Below, one piece after another: positions 1-8,283 of a DNA stretch of 16,652 nt (position 1 is the stretch's first letter; the number at the start of each line of letters is the position of its first letter). Position numbers and translations under genes: made by a program. The notes below the pieces were generated by a model. That model made no database searches and was not told the origin of the DNA. It saw only the letters and a program-made list of their open reading frames with translations. Source of the DNA: an uncultured Ruminococcus sp. GTDB taxonomy: Bacteria; Bacillota; Clostridia; Oscillospirales; CAG-272. The stretch lies in NCBI GenBank assembly GCA_902783705.1, contig CACZSA010000027.1, forward strand, positions 1 to 16,652, in the 5' to 3' direction.

Positions 1-1
1 C

Positions 2-1243
2 CTGATGGACACGGCCTCGGCCCGCATCATCGGCGCGCGCACCCTCGGCACCCTCTCCGACCTCGTCTCGCAGTATGAGGTCTCCTATCAGTACACCCAG
101 ATCGCGATGAAGAACGCGCGCGGCGAGAGCCATCCCTACAAGGTCTCCCCGCTCGAATACGCCTCCTTCTTCAAGTGGGTGCAGAACAAGGCCGCGGGCA
201 TCCCGGGCTACGTCAAGGTCGACACGGTCAAGTTCGAGGCGGAATTCGTGCGCCTCTCCGGCGAGTACATCCGCTACAGCCCCTCCGCCTACTTCTCGAA
301 GAACCTCACCCGCGCCCTCCGCTTCGCCTGCCCGACCGCCATCTTCGGCAGCGTCTGCTTTGAGGTCGACGACAACGGGCATCCCTACTGGGTCGCCTCC
401 ACGATGAAGCCGCACGCCGGGCTCTTCGGCGCGATGGACGTGGATCGTGTCGTCACCCTCGACGCCTGCACGGGCGAGGTCGCGGAATACGCCCCCGCCG
501 AGTCCCCCGACTGGATCGACATCGTCTACTACGGCGATCTCATCTGTCAGAAGTACGACTGGTACGGCATGCTCCGCGGCGGCTGGATCAATTCGGAATT
601 CAGCCAGGTCAACTGCGTCGTGACGACGGACGACTTCGGCTACAAGATCATCGGCAACGACGTCTACATCTTCACGGGCGTCACCTCCACCTCGAATGAC
701 GAGGCGAACATCGGCTTCATCCTCGCGAACAGCCGCACGGGCGAATACCGCTTCTTCTCCGTGGCGGGCGCGGAAGAGTATTCCGCCATGTCCGCCGCCG
801 AGGGCTCGGTCCAGCAGTTCGGCTACCGCGCGTCCTTCCCGTCCCTCATCAACGTGGGCGGTGAGGCGACGTATATCATGGTCTTAAAGGACGCCTCGGG
901 CATCGTCAAGATGTATTCGATGGTCAACGTCAAGAACTACAACCTCGTCGTGACGAGCGAAACGCAGGAGGACGTCTTCCAGAAGTACAAGGCGGCCCTG
1001 CGTCAGAGCGGCGCGGCGGAGGTGGCTGACGACGTCCTGCCCGGCGAGGCGGTCGTCTCCGAGATCGTCTACGTGACGGAGGCGGGCTCCACGGTCGTCT
1101 ACCTCAAGACGGACACCGGCGTGTACCGCATGCCCTTCGACGAATCCGTCCTGTTCATCGAGCCCGGCGACCGGATCACGTTCCTCAAATCCTGGGTCCT
1201 GCCGAGCGGCGTCACCGAGATCACGGATCTCGAGAAAAAATAA
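2..1243 (+). CDS. Conserved protein of unknown function, 3' part (5' end outside window)
   Basis: The frame is open to the left edge; a methionine codon occurs at 5, but no ribosome binding site can be seen and the protein probably begins upstream. At least 412 residues are present, ending at TAA 1241-1243. They are soluble-looking and rich in beta-strand pattern, with many aromatic residues and no membrane segment in the visible part. I recall similar sequences as the C-terminal portion of a large conserved Clostridia protein that has membrane segments at its N-terminus and is often annotated only as hypothetical. Recognisable stretches are S-A-R-I-I-G near the visible start, D-D-N-G-H-P-Y-W-V-A around residue 121, T-G-V-T-S around 226 and A-E-E-Y-S-A-M around 257. 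The function is unknown. It is followed 33 bases later by a lipoprotein gene on the same strand, so the two may be co-transcribed. Family membership is from memory. Confidence 0.8.
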   Translation: MMDTASARIIGARTLGTLSDLVSQYEVSYQYTQIAMKNARGESHPYKVSPLEYASFFKWVQNKAAGIPGYVKVDTVKFEAEFVRLSGEYIRYSPSAYFSKNLTRALRFACPTAIFGSVCFEVDDNGHPYWVASTMKPHAGLFGAMDVDRVVTLDACTGEVAEYAPAESPDWIDIVYYGDLICQKYDWYGMLRGGWINSEFSQVNCVVTTDDFGYKIIGNDVYIFTGVTSTSNDEANIGFILANSRTGEYRFFSVAGAEEYSAMSAAEGSVQQFGYRASFPSLINVGGEATYIMVLKDASGIVKMYSMVNVKNYNLVVTSETQEDVFQKYKAALRQSGAAEVADDVLPGEAVVSEIVYVTEAGSTVVYLKTDTGVYRMPFDESVLFIEPGDRITFLKSWVLPSGVTEITDLEKK

Positions 1244-1263
1244 GCCCAAACCGCTAATCAACC

Positions 1264-1269
1264 GGAGGT
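1264..1269 (+). promoter_or_regulatory. Shine-Dalgarno site fixing the start of lipoprotein 1
   Basis: GGAGGT lies 7 bases before the ATG at 1277. An in-frame ATG at 1268 overlaps this site, so the start at 1277 is chosen. Confidence 0.75.
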
Positions 1270-1276
1270 GCGGTCC

Positions 1277-2983
1277 ATGAAACGCACGATTCCCCTGCTC
1301 TCCCTGCTTCTGGCTCTCGTTCTGCTCGCCCTGCCCTTCCTCTCCTCATGCTCGCTCATGGGACGCGGGGAGGAGGAGACCGAACCGCTCCCGCCCGTCG
1401 AGACCGAACCGCCCGTCCCGCTCTTCTCGTGGGAGGAGCCGGCTATCGGCGATACGGCGGAGCCCGTCAATCCGAACGCCCCGGCGGAGCTGCGTGACTT
1501 CGGCGCCCTTCCCCCGGCCTCGACGACGTGGGCCTCCCTCACCGAGGGCGAAGACGTCCCCCGCGACGGCCTCTTCACCCGCGCCGCGACCGCGCTCGTG
1601 ACGGAACAGCTTGTCCGCTACTGCATGGACGCAAGCTGGCTCTCCGCCGATTTTCAGGGCATCAGCCAGCGCGCGCTCACGTCCTTCCTCGTCTCGACCT
1701 TCCGCTACCGCAACGTGAGCGGCTATCCGACCTACCTCGCCTCCCTCCTCGACTGGGACGCCGAGGCGAAGGTCTACACCGTTTCGGACGAGGCGGCGGA
1801 TCCCGTGGCGCGCGGGCTCTTCGGCTATACGGACAGCCCGACGGAGACGGACACCGGCTTCGGCTACGATCTGCTCACGGGCCGCTATGAATTCGGCAGC
1901 GGGACCATCGCCCGCACGCCCTACGAGATCTCCGAGCTCCGCGTGTCCTCCGACGAAATCTCCACCGAGGCGCGGTTCCACGTCATCGAGGTCGCGGGCG
2001 GACGGCGCACGGACCGGGGCGAATACCGGATCTTCTTCTACCGTCCGTCCTACGGCGGGCAGCTCCTTCCCCGGATGCTCTGGCTGAAAAAGGGCGCCGC
2101 CCTCACCGCCGCCGAGGCCGCGTCCGAGCCGCCGATCACGAAGGACCTCGCCGCCGTGCGAGCCCCGTCCTTCCTCCCCGCCGACGCGCAGGCCCTCTAC
2201 CGCCGCGCGAAGGCCCTCTATCCCATCCTCGTCGGCGCGCCCGCGGAGGCCGTGGATCTTCTCCCGCTCAACGACGGCGAGCCCTATCTGCCCGGCACCT
2301 ATTACGGCCTCGTCCAGCAGACCGGCGGCGACGGCGTGACGCGGACCTACTTCTTCCCCCGCGGGCGGTACACGAATTTCTACGCGTTCAACACGGTCCT
2401 CACCTCGATCTTCTCCTGGAGCTTCACCGGGGAGCTCACCGGGACGCGCTACATCTCGATCGACGGGCGGCTCGCGGCGGATACGAACGCCGGACGGGCT
2501 CCGCGGACCGATTATCTCCCGGATCTCGACGACTTCGAGCTGATCGAGGCCGCCGACTGGAAGATCGACTTCTGGTATTACAGCTTCTACGGCGACCCGG
2601 AGCATCCCACCGCCGAGCGCTCGCTCATGACCCTGCTCAACACGGACATCGGCTGGCGGTTCTCCGCCTTCACGACGGGCGAATACGCGACGGGCGAGCC
2701 GATCGAGAGAGAGGTCCCGGCAGAGGACGCGAACGTGACGGTCCTCCCGCTCGACACGCCCCCGGCTCCGGTCCAGCCGACACCTCCCGCAGAGACGCCG
2801 ACGGACACACCGGCTGACAGCCCGGTCGAAAATCCGGCGCAGAATCCGGCTGAAACGCCCGCGGAGGATCCCGGGACCCCGGCGGAGACGCCGGCCGAGA
2901 CCCCGCCGGACGAGGACGACTGGTGGGATCCGCCCGCCGTCGATCCGGCAGACCTGCCCTTCGACGTGTCCGGCACGCCGTGA
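1277..2983 (+). CDS. Secreted lipoprotein 1, paralogue of the next gene
   Basis: The 568-residue protein starts M-K-R and has a leucine-rich hydrophobic segment that ends in the lipobox L-S-S-C, with Cys25 as the predicted lipidation site. It is therefore predicted to be anchored on the outer face of the cytoplasmic membrane. A Pro/Glu/Thr linker with an L-F-S-W-E motif (about 49-53) follows. Domain A spans about 98-275 and includes G-L-F-T-R-A-A-T-A-L-V-T-E-Q. Domain B spans about 295-475 and carries a R-G-R-Y-T-N-F-Y-A-F segment and a D-G-R-L element. The C-terminal 80 or so residues are a low-complexity tail built from repeats such as P-A-E-T-P, possibly a wall-spanning spacer. Both domains recur in the same order in the next gene. 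Domain B faintly resembles IseA-type endopeptidase inhibitor domains, but that is only a suggestion. No catalytic motif is evident and the function is unknown. Confidence 0.85.
   Translation: MKRTIPLLSLLLALVLLALPFLSSCSLMGRGEEETEPLPPVETEPPVPLFSWEEPAIGDTAEPVNPNAPAELRDFGALPPASTTWASLTEGEDVPRDGLFTRAATALVTEQLVRYCMDASWLSADFQGISQRALTSFLVSTFRYRNVSGYPTYLASLLDWDAEAKVYTVSDEAADPVARGLFGYTDSPTETDTGFGYDLLTGRYEFGSGTIARTPYEISELRVSSDEISTEARFHVIEVAGGRRTDRGEYRIFFYRPSYGGQLLPRMLWLKKGAALTAAEAASEPPITKDLAAVRAPSFLPADAQALYRRAKALYPILVGAPAEAVDLLPLNDGEPYLPGTYYGLVQQTGGDGVTRTYFFPRGRYTNFYAFNTVLTSIFSWSFTGELTGTRYISIDGRLAADTNAGRAPRTDYLPDLDDFELIEAADWKIDFWYYSFYGDPEHPTAERSLMTLLNTDIGWRFSAFTTGEYATGEPIEREVPAEDANVTVLPLDTPPAPVQPTPPAETPTDTPADSPVENPAQNPAETPAEDPGTPAETPAETPPDEDDWWDPPAVDPADLPFDVSGTP
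2740..2925 (+). repeat. Low-complexity Pro/Thr/Glu repeat encoding the C-terminal tail of lipoprotein 1
   Basis: Degenerate short units (P-A-E-T-P, P-A-D-S-P, P-A-E-D-P and variants) repeat at codon level. The protein repeat is clear while the DNA copies differ at third positions, which suggests selection on protein composition. The likely role is a flexible spacer. Boundaries are approximate. Confidence 0.7.
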
Positions 2984-3019
2984 GGCAGTTTCAGGCGAAA
3001 AATAAAGTTTTTGTAAACA

Positions 3020-3050
3020 GCGGCGCGGATGGGGAACTTTTCCGCGCCGC
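3020..3050 (+). other. Intergenic hairpin between the two lipoprotein genes
   Basis: A 10-bp perfect stem (GCGGCGCGGA at 3020-3029 with TCCGCGCCGC at 3041-3050) closes an 11-base loop. It follows an A/T-rich stretch at 2997-3017. No T-run follows on the + strand, so it is not a standard intrinsic terminator. It could be a processing or stability element, or part of an attenuator between the paralogues. The role is inference. Confidence 0.45.
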
Positions 3051-3096
3051 GCGCCGTCTAAGAGGCAGAAAAGAAAAAAACCGGGAGGTGAATCCG

Positions 3097-5181
3097 GTGA
3101 AAAATACAGTCCCCCGCCGCGCGGTCCCCATGGTTCTCGCGCTTTCGCTCTGCCTCAGCTCGTGCGCCGCGCTCGACGCCCTTGTCGAAGGGCATGAGAC
3201 CGCGGCCTATGTTCCGACGGAGACGCAGCGGACGGATCCCCTCTTCTCGTGGGAAAACGAGGATCCCGAACCCGCCGCCGAAGACGCGCCGGACGACCCG
3301 ACCCTGACCGAAGCGGACGACCCGCTCCCCTTCGATCCCGTGCCGATGATGGAGATCCCATCTCCCAGCCCCGGCGAGGTCGAGGTGAAGCCCCCGGAAG
3401 GGGAAGGGGAAGGGGAAGACCGGGAGCAGCAGGAAGACGAAACCGAGGAGCCGCAGGAGCCGGAAGGCCGCAGCCGCGCAGTCGGCTCGACGCCGTGGAC
3501 CAGCCTCTCGGGCGATGAGGACGAAGCGCGCGAAGGGCTCTTCACCCGCGCCGGGACCGCGCTCGTCACCGAGCAGATCGTCCGCTGCGTCCTCAACCGG
3601 ACATGGCTCGACACCGATGCGCTGAAGACCCGCGGATTCGACGCGGACTCCGTCTCGAACTTCTATTTCTCCTCGCTGAAATACGCCTCCGCCGAGGATT
3701 ACCCGGAAGCGCTGCGCGGCATCGTCGAGTGGAACGAAGCCGAGGCGAAATACGCCGTCACCGAAAAGGGCGCGGACATCGCCTCCCGCTTTTTCCTCGG
3801 CGGCAGCGGCGCGTCCTCCTCCTCCGACCGCTACACCGTCGACGAGGACGGCTATCCCGTGTCGAAATACGACCTCGAGGACCTCGAGATCCTCTCCGAC
3901 GAGATCTCGACCGCGGCGCGGTTCCGCCTGATCTCCTACGAAGGGGACGAGCCCGAGGACTGCGGCGAATACCGCCTGTTCTTCTACAAGAACGCGGGAC
4001 ACGGCAAGGATTCGAACCCGATCCCGCGCATGTATTTCGCGAAAAAAGGCGAGCCCGAGGAGCCCGGGGAGGACGGGGACGCCCCCTCCATCCCGATCCC
4101 CGACTGGGCGTACGAGCAGCCGATCCCCGACTTCCTCAATGAGGAGCAGGCCGATCTTTGGCGCGGCGCCCTGGCACTCGAAGGGCTCGAGAGCGATCCC
4201 GTTGATTTCCTCGAATCCTTCCCCCGGCAGGACGGCGAGCCCTTCCTCTCCGGCGAATGCTATCCCGCCCTCTCCACGGTCGACGAGAACGGCACCTCGT
4301 GGGACTGGACCATGGTCCGCGGACGCTTTGAGAACTACTACGACTTCGAGCGCGCCGTCACCGCCGTCTACGAGTGGAACGCCTGGCAGAACATGAAGAC
4401 GCGCTTCAAGAACTTCGACGGCAAGCTCGGCGTCGCGAACGGATCGATGGGCTCCCGCATCGGACACATGCCCGAATACGACCGCTTCGAGATCATCACC
4501 TCGAACGAATGGACCCTCGATCTCTGGTACATTGCCGCCTACGAGCACGAGCTCGGCGAGGAAGACGGCCCGATCGACTACGAGCGCTGGCACGTTACCT
4601 ACACGAACACCGACGACGGCTGGCGGCTCTCCGAATTCTCCTCGGGGATCTGGGGCAGTGCATCCCGGGAGAACCGCGTCACGGCCCACCGCATCGACGA
4701 GGAGGGCGCGCGGCTCCTCACCGAGCAGATCGTCCGCTACGTCATGCCCGCCGAATGGACGGACGGGGACGTGTCCTTCGAGAACGACGACGCGCTCCGG
4801 TTCCTCTATTCGCTCACCCTCTACGCCGACCGCGCGCATCACCCCTACGCCCGCTACGTCCGCCTCATGGAGGACCGGGAGCGGTATGAGATCGCCGAGG
4901 AGGACGCCCGCATGATCGCGCGGGAGGTCTTCGGCATCGAGGATCTCCTGATCCCGGACGGCGCGTTCGACGAGGTCGCCGGATGCGTCTGGATCCCCGT
5001 GGGCATCGGCCTGCCCTCGACCGGGTACGACTGCGAGGACTTCCACGTCTCCTCGGACGGCGTCTCCCGCACGGCGATGTTCTACCTCACCGACGAGGAC
5101 GGGATCCTCGGCACCTATCTCTTCACCTACGCCCCCGGCGTTTTCGGGAAGCCCCTCTTCTCCGCGGACCGCGCGGGATAA
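3097..5181 (+). CDS. Secreted lipoprotein 2, paralogue of the preceding gene with an extra domain copy
   Basis: The start is taken as GTG at 3097, 8 bases after a GGGAGG ribosome binding site (3083-3088). It gives a classical signal peptide ending L-S-S-C with Cys23 lipidated; the open frame runs further upstream but without a site. The protein has 694 residues. An acidic Pro/Glu/Asp linker (about 50-130) includes the L-F-S-W-E motif shared with lipoprotein 1. Domain A (about 147-325) has E-G-L-F-T-R-A-G-T-A-L-V-T-E-Q, nearly identical to its paralogue. Domain B (about 345-525) has R-G-R-F-E-N-Y-Y-D-F and D-G-K-L. A second, diverged domain A follows (about 528-694) with L-L-T-E-Q-I-V-R-Y. The Pro/Thr tail of the paralogue is absent. 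No enzymatic motif is visible. The function is unknown; an extracytoplasmic binding or envelope role is inferred from location only. Confidence 0.85.
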   Translation: MKNTVPRRAVPMVLALSLCLSSCAALDALVEGHETAAYVPTETQRTDPLFSWENEDPEPAAEDAPDDPTLTEADDPLPFDPVPMMEIPSPSPGEVEVKPPEGEGEGEDREQQEDETEEPQEPEGRSRAVGSTPWTSLSGDEDEAREGLFTRAGTALVTEQIVRCVLNRTWLDTDALKTRGFDADSVSNFYFSSLKYASAEDYPEALRGIVEWNEAEAKYAVTEKGADIASRFFLGGSGASSSSDRYTVDEDGYPVSKYDLEDLEILSDEISTAARFRLISYEGDEPEDCGEYRLFFYKNAGHGKDSNPIPRMYFAKKGEPEEPGEDGDAPSIPIPDWAYEQPIPDFLNEEQADLWRGALALEGLESDPVDFLESFPRQDGEPFLSGECYPALSTVDENGTSWDWTMVRGRFENYYDFERAVTAVYEWNAWQNMKTRFKNFDGKLGVANGSMGSRIGHMPEYDRFEIITSNEWTLDLWYIAAYEHELGEEDGPIDYERWHVTYTNTDDGWRLSEFSSGIWGSASRENRVTAHRIDEEGARLLTEQIVRYVMPAEWTDGDVSFENDDALRFLYSLTLYADRAHHPYARYVRLMEDRERYEIAEEDARMIAREVFGIEDLLIPDGAFDEVAGCVWIPVGIGLPSTGYDCEDFHVSSDGVSRTAMFYLTDEDGILGTYLFTYAPGVFGKPLFSADRAG

Positions 5182-5227
5182 CCGATCCTATAAAACGATT
5201 CGTGTGTCCTCCGAATCCATAGAAAAA

Positions 5228-5270
5228 CGCCGTCCCCCGGACTCGAATGAATCTCGGGGGGCGGCGCCGT
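5228..5270. terminator. Strong, probably bidirectional intrinsic terminator
   Basis: The left arm 5228-5239 pairs with the right arm 5255-5266 through about 12 bp, including a C5/G5 block and one T-G wobble at 5233/5261. Read on the - strand the stem is followed by TTTTT (complement of 5223-5227), a good U-tract for the phage operon. Read on the + strand it is followed by a T/C-rich tail at 5270-5279. It sits between two convergent transcription units, as expected for a shared terminator. Confidence 0.75.
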
Positions 5271-5347
5271 TCTTTCTCCTGCGGTATCAGTATATGCGCG
5301 GGACAAGAGGGATATGACGGTTTTTTATTTGGGGGGAGGGGTGATGT

Positions 5348-5362
5348 TGCCGCTTCGCGGCA
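5348..5362 (-). other. Small hairpin directly after the last tail-fibre gene
   Basis: A 6-bp GC-rich stem (TGCCGC with GCGGCA) with a three-base loop lies one base past the stop codon of the fibre gene on the - strand. No U-run follows, so it may be a 3'-end stabiliser or chance. The real terminator appears to be the larger hairpin about 90 bases further on. Confidence 0.3.
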
Positions 5363-5363
5363 G

Positions 5364-6425
5364 TCATGATCTCCCGCCGACGATCCACGTGTTCTTCGTT
5401 CCGGCGGGGCGTCCGTTCACGCCGACCCAGACCGCCTCGACGCTCTTCCATGCGCCGCCGATCCGGAGACTCACGTTCGGCGCGTTCTCCTGTGCCGGGG
5501 ATGCCGTCACCCACGGGGAGCAGGCCCCGCCCTCCCCGACCGAGCGCACCCGGTAGACGACGCGGTCCATCTGCGCGGGCAGGCGGTCGGCGTACGAGGT
5601 CATCATCCCGGACGTCACCGCGGTGAAGGCCCCTCCGTCGACCGATCGCTCCAGCTCGATCCCCGAGACGCTCACATGCGCGTCCGGCGGGAAGACCCAG
5701 CTCACCCGGGCCGTCGATCCCGCAGAGACGCCCGAGACCTTCACGTCCCGCGGGCAGAGCGGCGCGTTCGTCCCGCTGACAAAGGCGTGCTCCGTGTCGA
5801 ACTCGAGGAGGCCGTAGTAGCCGTCGTGGTCGTCCTCGTCGCCCTCCCGGAATGCCGCGTAGAGGAAGCGGAACCAGTATTCGCTCCCCTCGTCCATGTC
5901 CGCGCCGACGTAGTAGTTGTACGGGTGCGGCATGAAGGAGTTGTTGTAGCTGTAAAGCCGGTGCGTCCATTCGGTCTCGCCCGGGTCGATGTCGTGGGTC
6001 CGCACCTCGAGCATCCGCAGCACCGTCCCCGGCGGCGTCCACTCCGAGATCACGCGGACCCAGTTCGAGGCGTTCAGATGCGCGCCGTCGACCGCGACCG
6101 TGAGCGTCGGATCGGGATCGTTCACCCCCGCCCGCCATGTCACGGACGTCGCCGGCACCTCGAGGTAATAGACCGTCACGCCGTGGAAGGTGATCGTCTT
6201 CACGGCGTCGTTGTACGCAAACGTCACGGAGAGCTCGTACGCCGAGGTCCGTGTCATCGTCTTCGTCACGCCGCCGTAGCCGAGGGTCACCGTGATCTCG
6301 GGCATCGCCTCGTCGTTCGGCATGCGGAGCGTCGCATAGAGCGTCGTCCCGTCCGTTTTGACGCGCAGGACCATCAGCACGTTGTTCACCCGGAAGCGGT
6401 CCAGGGTGTGAAAGAGATATTTCAT
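5364..6425 (-). CDS. Phage tail fibre / baseplate-associated protein with FN3-like domain
   Basis: The 353-residue protein starts at ATG 6425, preceded by GGGAGG. It is the last gene of the structural operon, where adhesion proteins are expected. Residues 1-220 are beta-rich and unrecognised. Residues about 223-310 look like a fibronectin type III domain: P-R-D-V-K-V-S-G-V at the start, V-S-W-V at the core tryptophan strand, and a Y-R-V-R-S-V-G-E-G-G element. Residues 318-353 form a short terminal module with G-G-A-W-K-S-V and V-W-V-G-V-N-G, a type seen at the C-termini of many phage and secreted proteins from Firmicutes. The probable role is in the host-contact apparatus. A carbohydrate-binding function is possible but not shown. 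The gap to the preceding fibre gene is 13 bases. Confidence 0.75.
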   Translation of the reverse strand: MKYLFHTLDRFRVNNVLMVLRVKTDGTTLYATLRMPNDEAMPEITVTLGYGGVTKTMTRTSAYELSVTFAYNDAVKTITFHGVTVYYLEVPATSVTWRAGVNDPDPTLTVAVDGAHLNASNWVRVISEWTPPGTVLRMLEVRTHDIDPGETEWTHRLYSYNNSFMPHPYNYYVGADMDEGSEYWFRFLYAAFREGDEDDHDGYYGLLEFDTEHAFVSGTNAPLCPRDVKVSGVSAGSTARVSWVFPPDAHVSVSGIELERSVDGGAFTAVTSGMMTSYADRLPAQMDRVVYRVRSVGEGGACSPWVTASPAQENAPNVSLRIGGAWKSVEAVWVGVNGRPAGTKNTWIVGGRS

Positions 6426-6438
6426 GCCGCCCCTCCCG

Positions 6439-7143
6439 TCAGTCCGCGAGCTGGATGAAGAGCTCCCCGTCCGCGAGCGTGGTCGGCACGGTCGTCCCGT
6501 AGGAGATATTCCGCACCATCGAGGCCCCGGTCGTGTCCGACGCCGCGCGGAGCGTGCCCGTCATCGTGCCGCCGGACTTTTTGAGGTACTCGGACGCCGC
6601 CGCTCCGCCGAGCATCGACGCGTTGCGGGCCGTTTCAACCACGCCGAGCGCGTCGACCGCCGACGTGACCTCGCCGCACTTCGCCGCGTCCGTCCGCGTG
6701 TCCGTGACCGCCGAGATGCTCGACGCGCCCGCGGGGATCGTCACCTCGCCGAGGATCAGGTCGCACACGGATTCCGTGCGGTTCGGAAGTCCCGCGCCGC
6801 TGTCGGTCGCCACGCAGGTGAATTCGCCCGCCGCCGTGTTCAGGCGCAAAAGGATCGTCCAGCTCTTCCCCGCCTCGAGCGTGAAGGTGAGGGGCGTCTT
6901 CTGCCAGGCCATGCGTCCGAGCGCCCACGCGACCCCCGGCGCGACCCGGACCGTGAGCCCGCCCGCCGCCGTCACGCGGAAACTGTCCGCGCCGATGATG
7001 CCGTCCTTGTAGAAGCAGGAGAACATCTTCGCGAAGAACGCGGCGTCCACCGCCTTGTCGCCCCGCGGGAATCCTCCGACCTCCTCCACCATCTCGGTGG
7101 AATCGAACATCCCGCCGTTCACGGGATGAAAGTAGATTGCCAT
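6439..7143 (-). CDS. Putative phage tail fibre / receptor-binding or baseplate protein
   Basis: The 234-residue protein has a strong ribosome binding site (AAGGAGG five bases before ATG 7143). The N-terminal third contains Y-K-D-G-I-I-G, then A-P-G-V-A-W-A-L-G-R around residues 68-77, a pattern I associate with baseplate and receptor-binding proteins of Firmicutes siphophages. Near residues 179-197 is L-G-G-A-A-A-S-E-Y-L-K-K-S-G-G-T-M-T-G, the A-S-x-Y-L-x-K-x-G-G-T-M-T-G motif common in tail-fibre shafts. The C-terminus ends in a short beta segment (D-G-E-L-F-I-Q). The protein is short for a receptor-binding protein, so it may serve as an adaptor, with the next gene providing the distal part. 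The role is inferred from motif and position. Confidence 0.75.
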   Translation of the reverse strand: MAIYFHPVNGGMFDSTEMVEEVGGFPRGDKAVDAAFFAKMFSCFYKDGIIGADSFRVTAAGGLTVRVAPGVAWALGRMAWQKTPLTFTLEAGKSWTILLRLNTAAGEFTCVATDSGAGLPNRTESVCDLILGEVTIPAGASSISAVTDTRTDAAKCGEVTSAVDALGVVETARNASMLGGAAASEYLKKSGGTMTGTLRAASDTTGASMVRNISYGTTVPTTLADGELFIQLAD

Positions 7144-7195
7144 GTCTGCCTCCTTGTATATTTCCGGATCGGTGCCGCCATTCTGCGCCGCACCC

Positions 7196-8269
7196 CTACA
7201 TTCTCTCCTCTTCCGTCAGCCGGCGGAGGAGGCGGGCTTCCTCGCCGAAGATCGGGACCCGCATCGCGCCGCCGCCCTCCCAGACGTGATCCACGCCCGT
7301 CAGCCGCACCGCGAACGACACGCCGATCTCCTCGTCCGCCACGTCGCACACGTCGCCGAGACGATAGTCCCGACCCCAGACCGGCAGGGCCCCGGTGTCG
7401 CTCTCCGCCGAGACGCACAGCACCTCCGCCCGCCCCGCCAGAAGCTCCTCGCCCCGGCGCATCAGGGCCGCGCGGTAGGCCGTCTCGTTCTCATATTTCG
7501 TAGGCGCGATGTCCGACGCCTTTTTGTACGTCTCGCGCCGCCCGGCTCCTCCGCTTTGATCCGCAAGAACCACCGTGCCGTCCGCGCCTTCGACGTAGAC
7601 GGCGTTTTTCATCCGGCTCCCGTCGCGCTCGAACGAGACGGACAGGATGTTCCCGAACGATTTGGAGAACACGACGCGCCCCGCATTCCCCTCCGCCGAC
7701 CGGTCGACGCCCCGGATCACGCGCAGGACCGGGACGAGCGCGCCGTTCTCACCCATCGGACGAAGCCGGATCTCGGGCGCGGCGCCATAAGGCTTGAGCG
7801 CGGCATAGCACCACGCGCCGAGGTTGTCCCACCGGCCCGCGGGAGACGCCGGGGAGCCGAGGGTGACCGAGTTCTCCCGATCCACCAGGATGCCCATGCC
7901 GCGCAGATTCGCCTCCGCCGCGCTGAGCACCGCCTCCGCCGCGTCCGTGTCCGCCGGGAGGGTGGGGATCTCGGCGATCACCCGGTCCTCGAGGAGCGCG
8001 CCGAGCAGCCGTCCGCCGATCTCGCACGCCCCCGCCTCCTCCGCACCCCGGTATTCGATCCGTCCGCAGAGGATCCCGCCGTCCTCCCCGCCGCACCGCA
8101 CGTACATCGCGCGGCTCACGCGCCGGAGGAGGGAGCGCGGCATCCGCAGGGTAAACGATCCCGGCTCAAAATACCGTTCCGACCACACGGCGGAACCATA
8201 TTCCTCCACCGGACCTTCGACGGGTGCGAAATCCCCGTCGAGAAAAGTGAGCTCTCCGCCCTTTTCCAT
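7196..8269 (-). CDS. Phage tail protein, Siphovirus ReqiPepy6 Gp37-like
   Basis: The 357-residue protein starts at ATG 8269 after GGGAGGGG. The pattern matches the Gp37-like tail family of siphoviruses. Near the N-terminus is V-W-S-E-R-Y-F-E-P-G-S-F-T-L (about 28-41), the W-x-x-R-Y/F-x-x-x-G-x-F signature. A central segment reads N-I-L-S-V-S-F-E-R-D-G-S-R-M-K-N, and near the C-terminus comes D-Y-R-L-G-D-V-C-D-V, the usual beta module of tail-hub proteins. It follows the distal tail protein, so it probably forms the tail hub or its extension at the tip. It lacks any visible peptidase or lysozyme domain, so cell-wall penetration is not obviously encoded here. Fifty-two bases separate it from the next gene. 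Confidence 0.8.
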   Translation of the reverse strand: MEKGGELTFLDGDFAPVEGPVEEYGSAVWSERYFEPGSFTLRMPRSLLRRVSRAMYVRCGGEDGGILCGRIEYRGAEEAGACEIGGRLLGALLEDRVIAEIPTLPADTDAAEAVLSAAEANLRGMGILVDRENSVTLGSPASPAGRWDNLGAWCYAALKPYGAAPEIRLRPMGENGALVPVLRVIRGVDRSAEGNAGRVVFSKSFGNILSVSFERDGSRMKNAVYVEGADGTVVLADQSGGAGRRETYKKASDIAPTKYENETAYRAALMRRGEELLAGRAEVLCVSAESDTGALPVWGRDYRLGDVCDVADEEIGVSFAVRLTGVDHVWEGGGAMRVPIFGEEARLLRRLTEEERM

Positions 8270-8283
8270 GTCGTCCCCTCCCT

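Noticed and set aside
2923..3096. Upstream extension of lipoprotein 2 into the end of lipoprotein 1
   Set aside because: The extension lacks a ribosome binding site, overlaps the preceding gene in another frame, and would bury the signal peptide. The GTG at 3097 has a good site and gives a proper lipoprotein signal.
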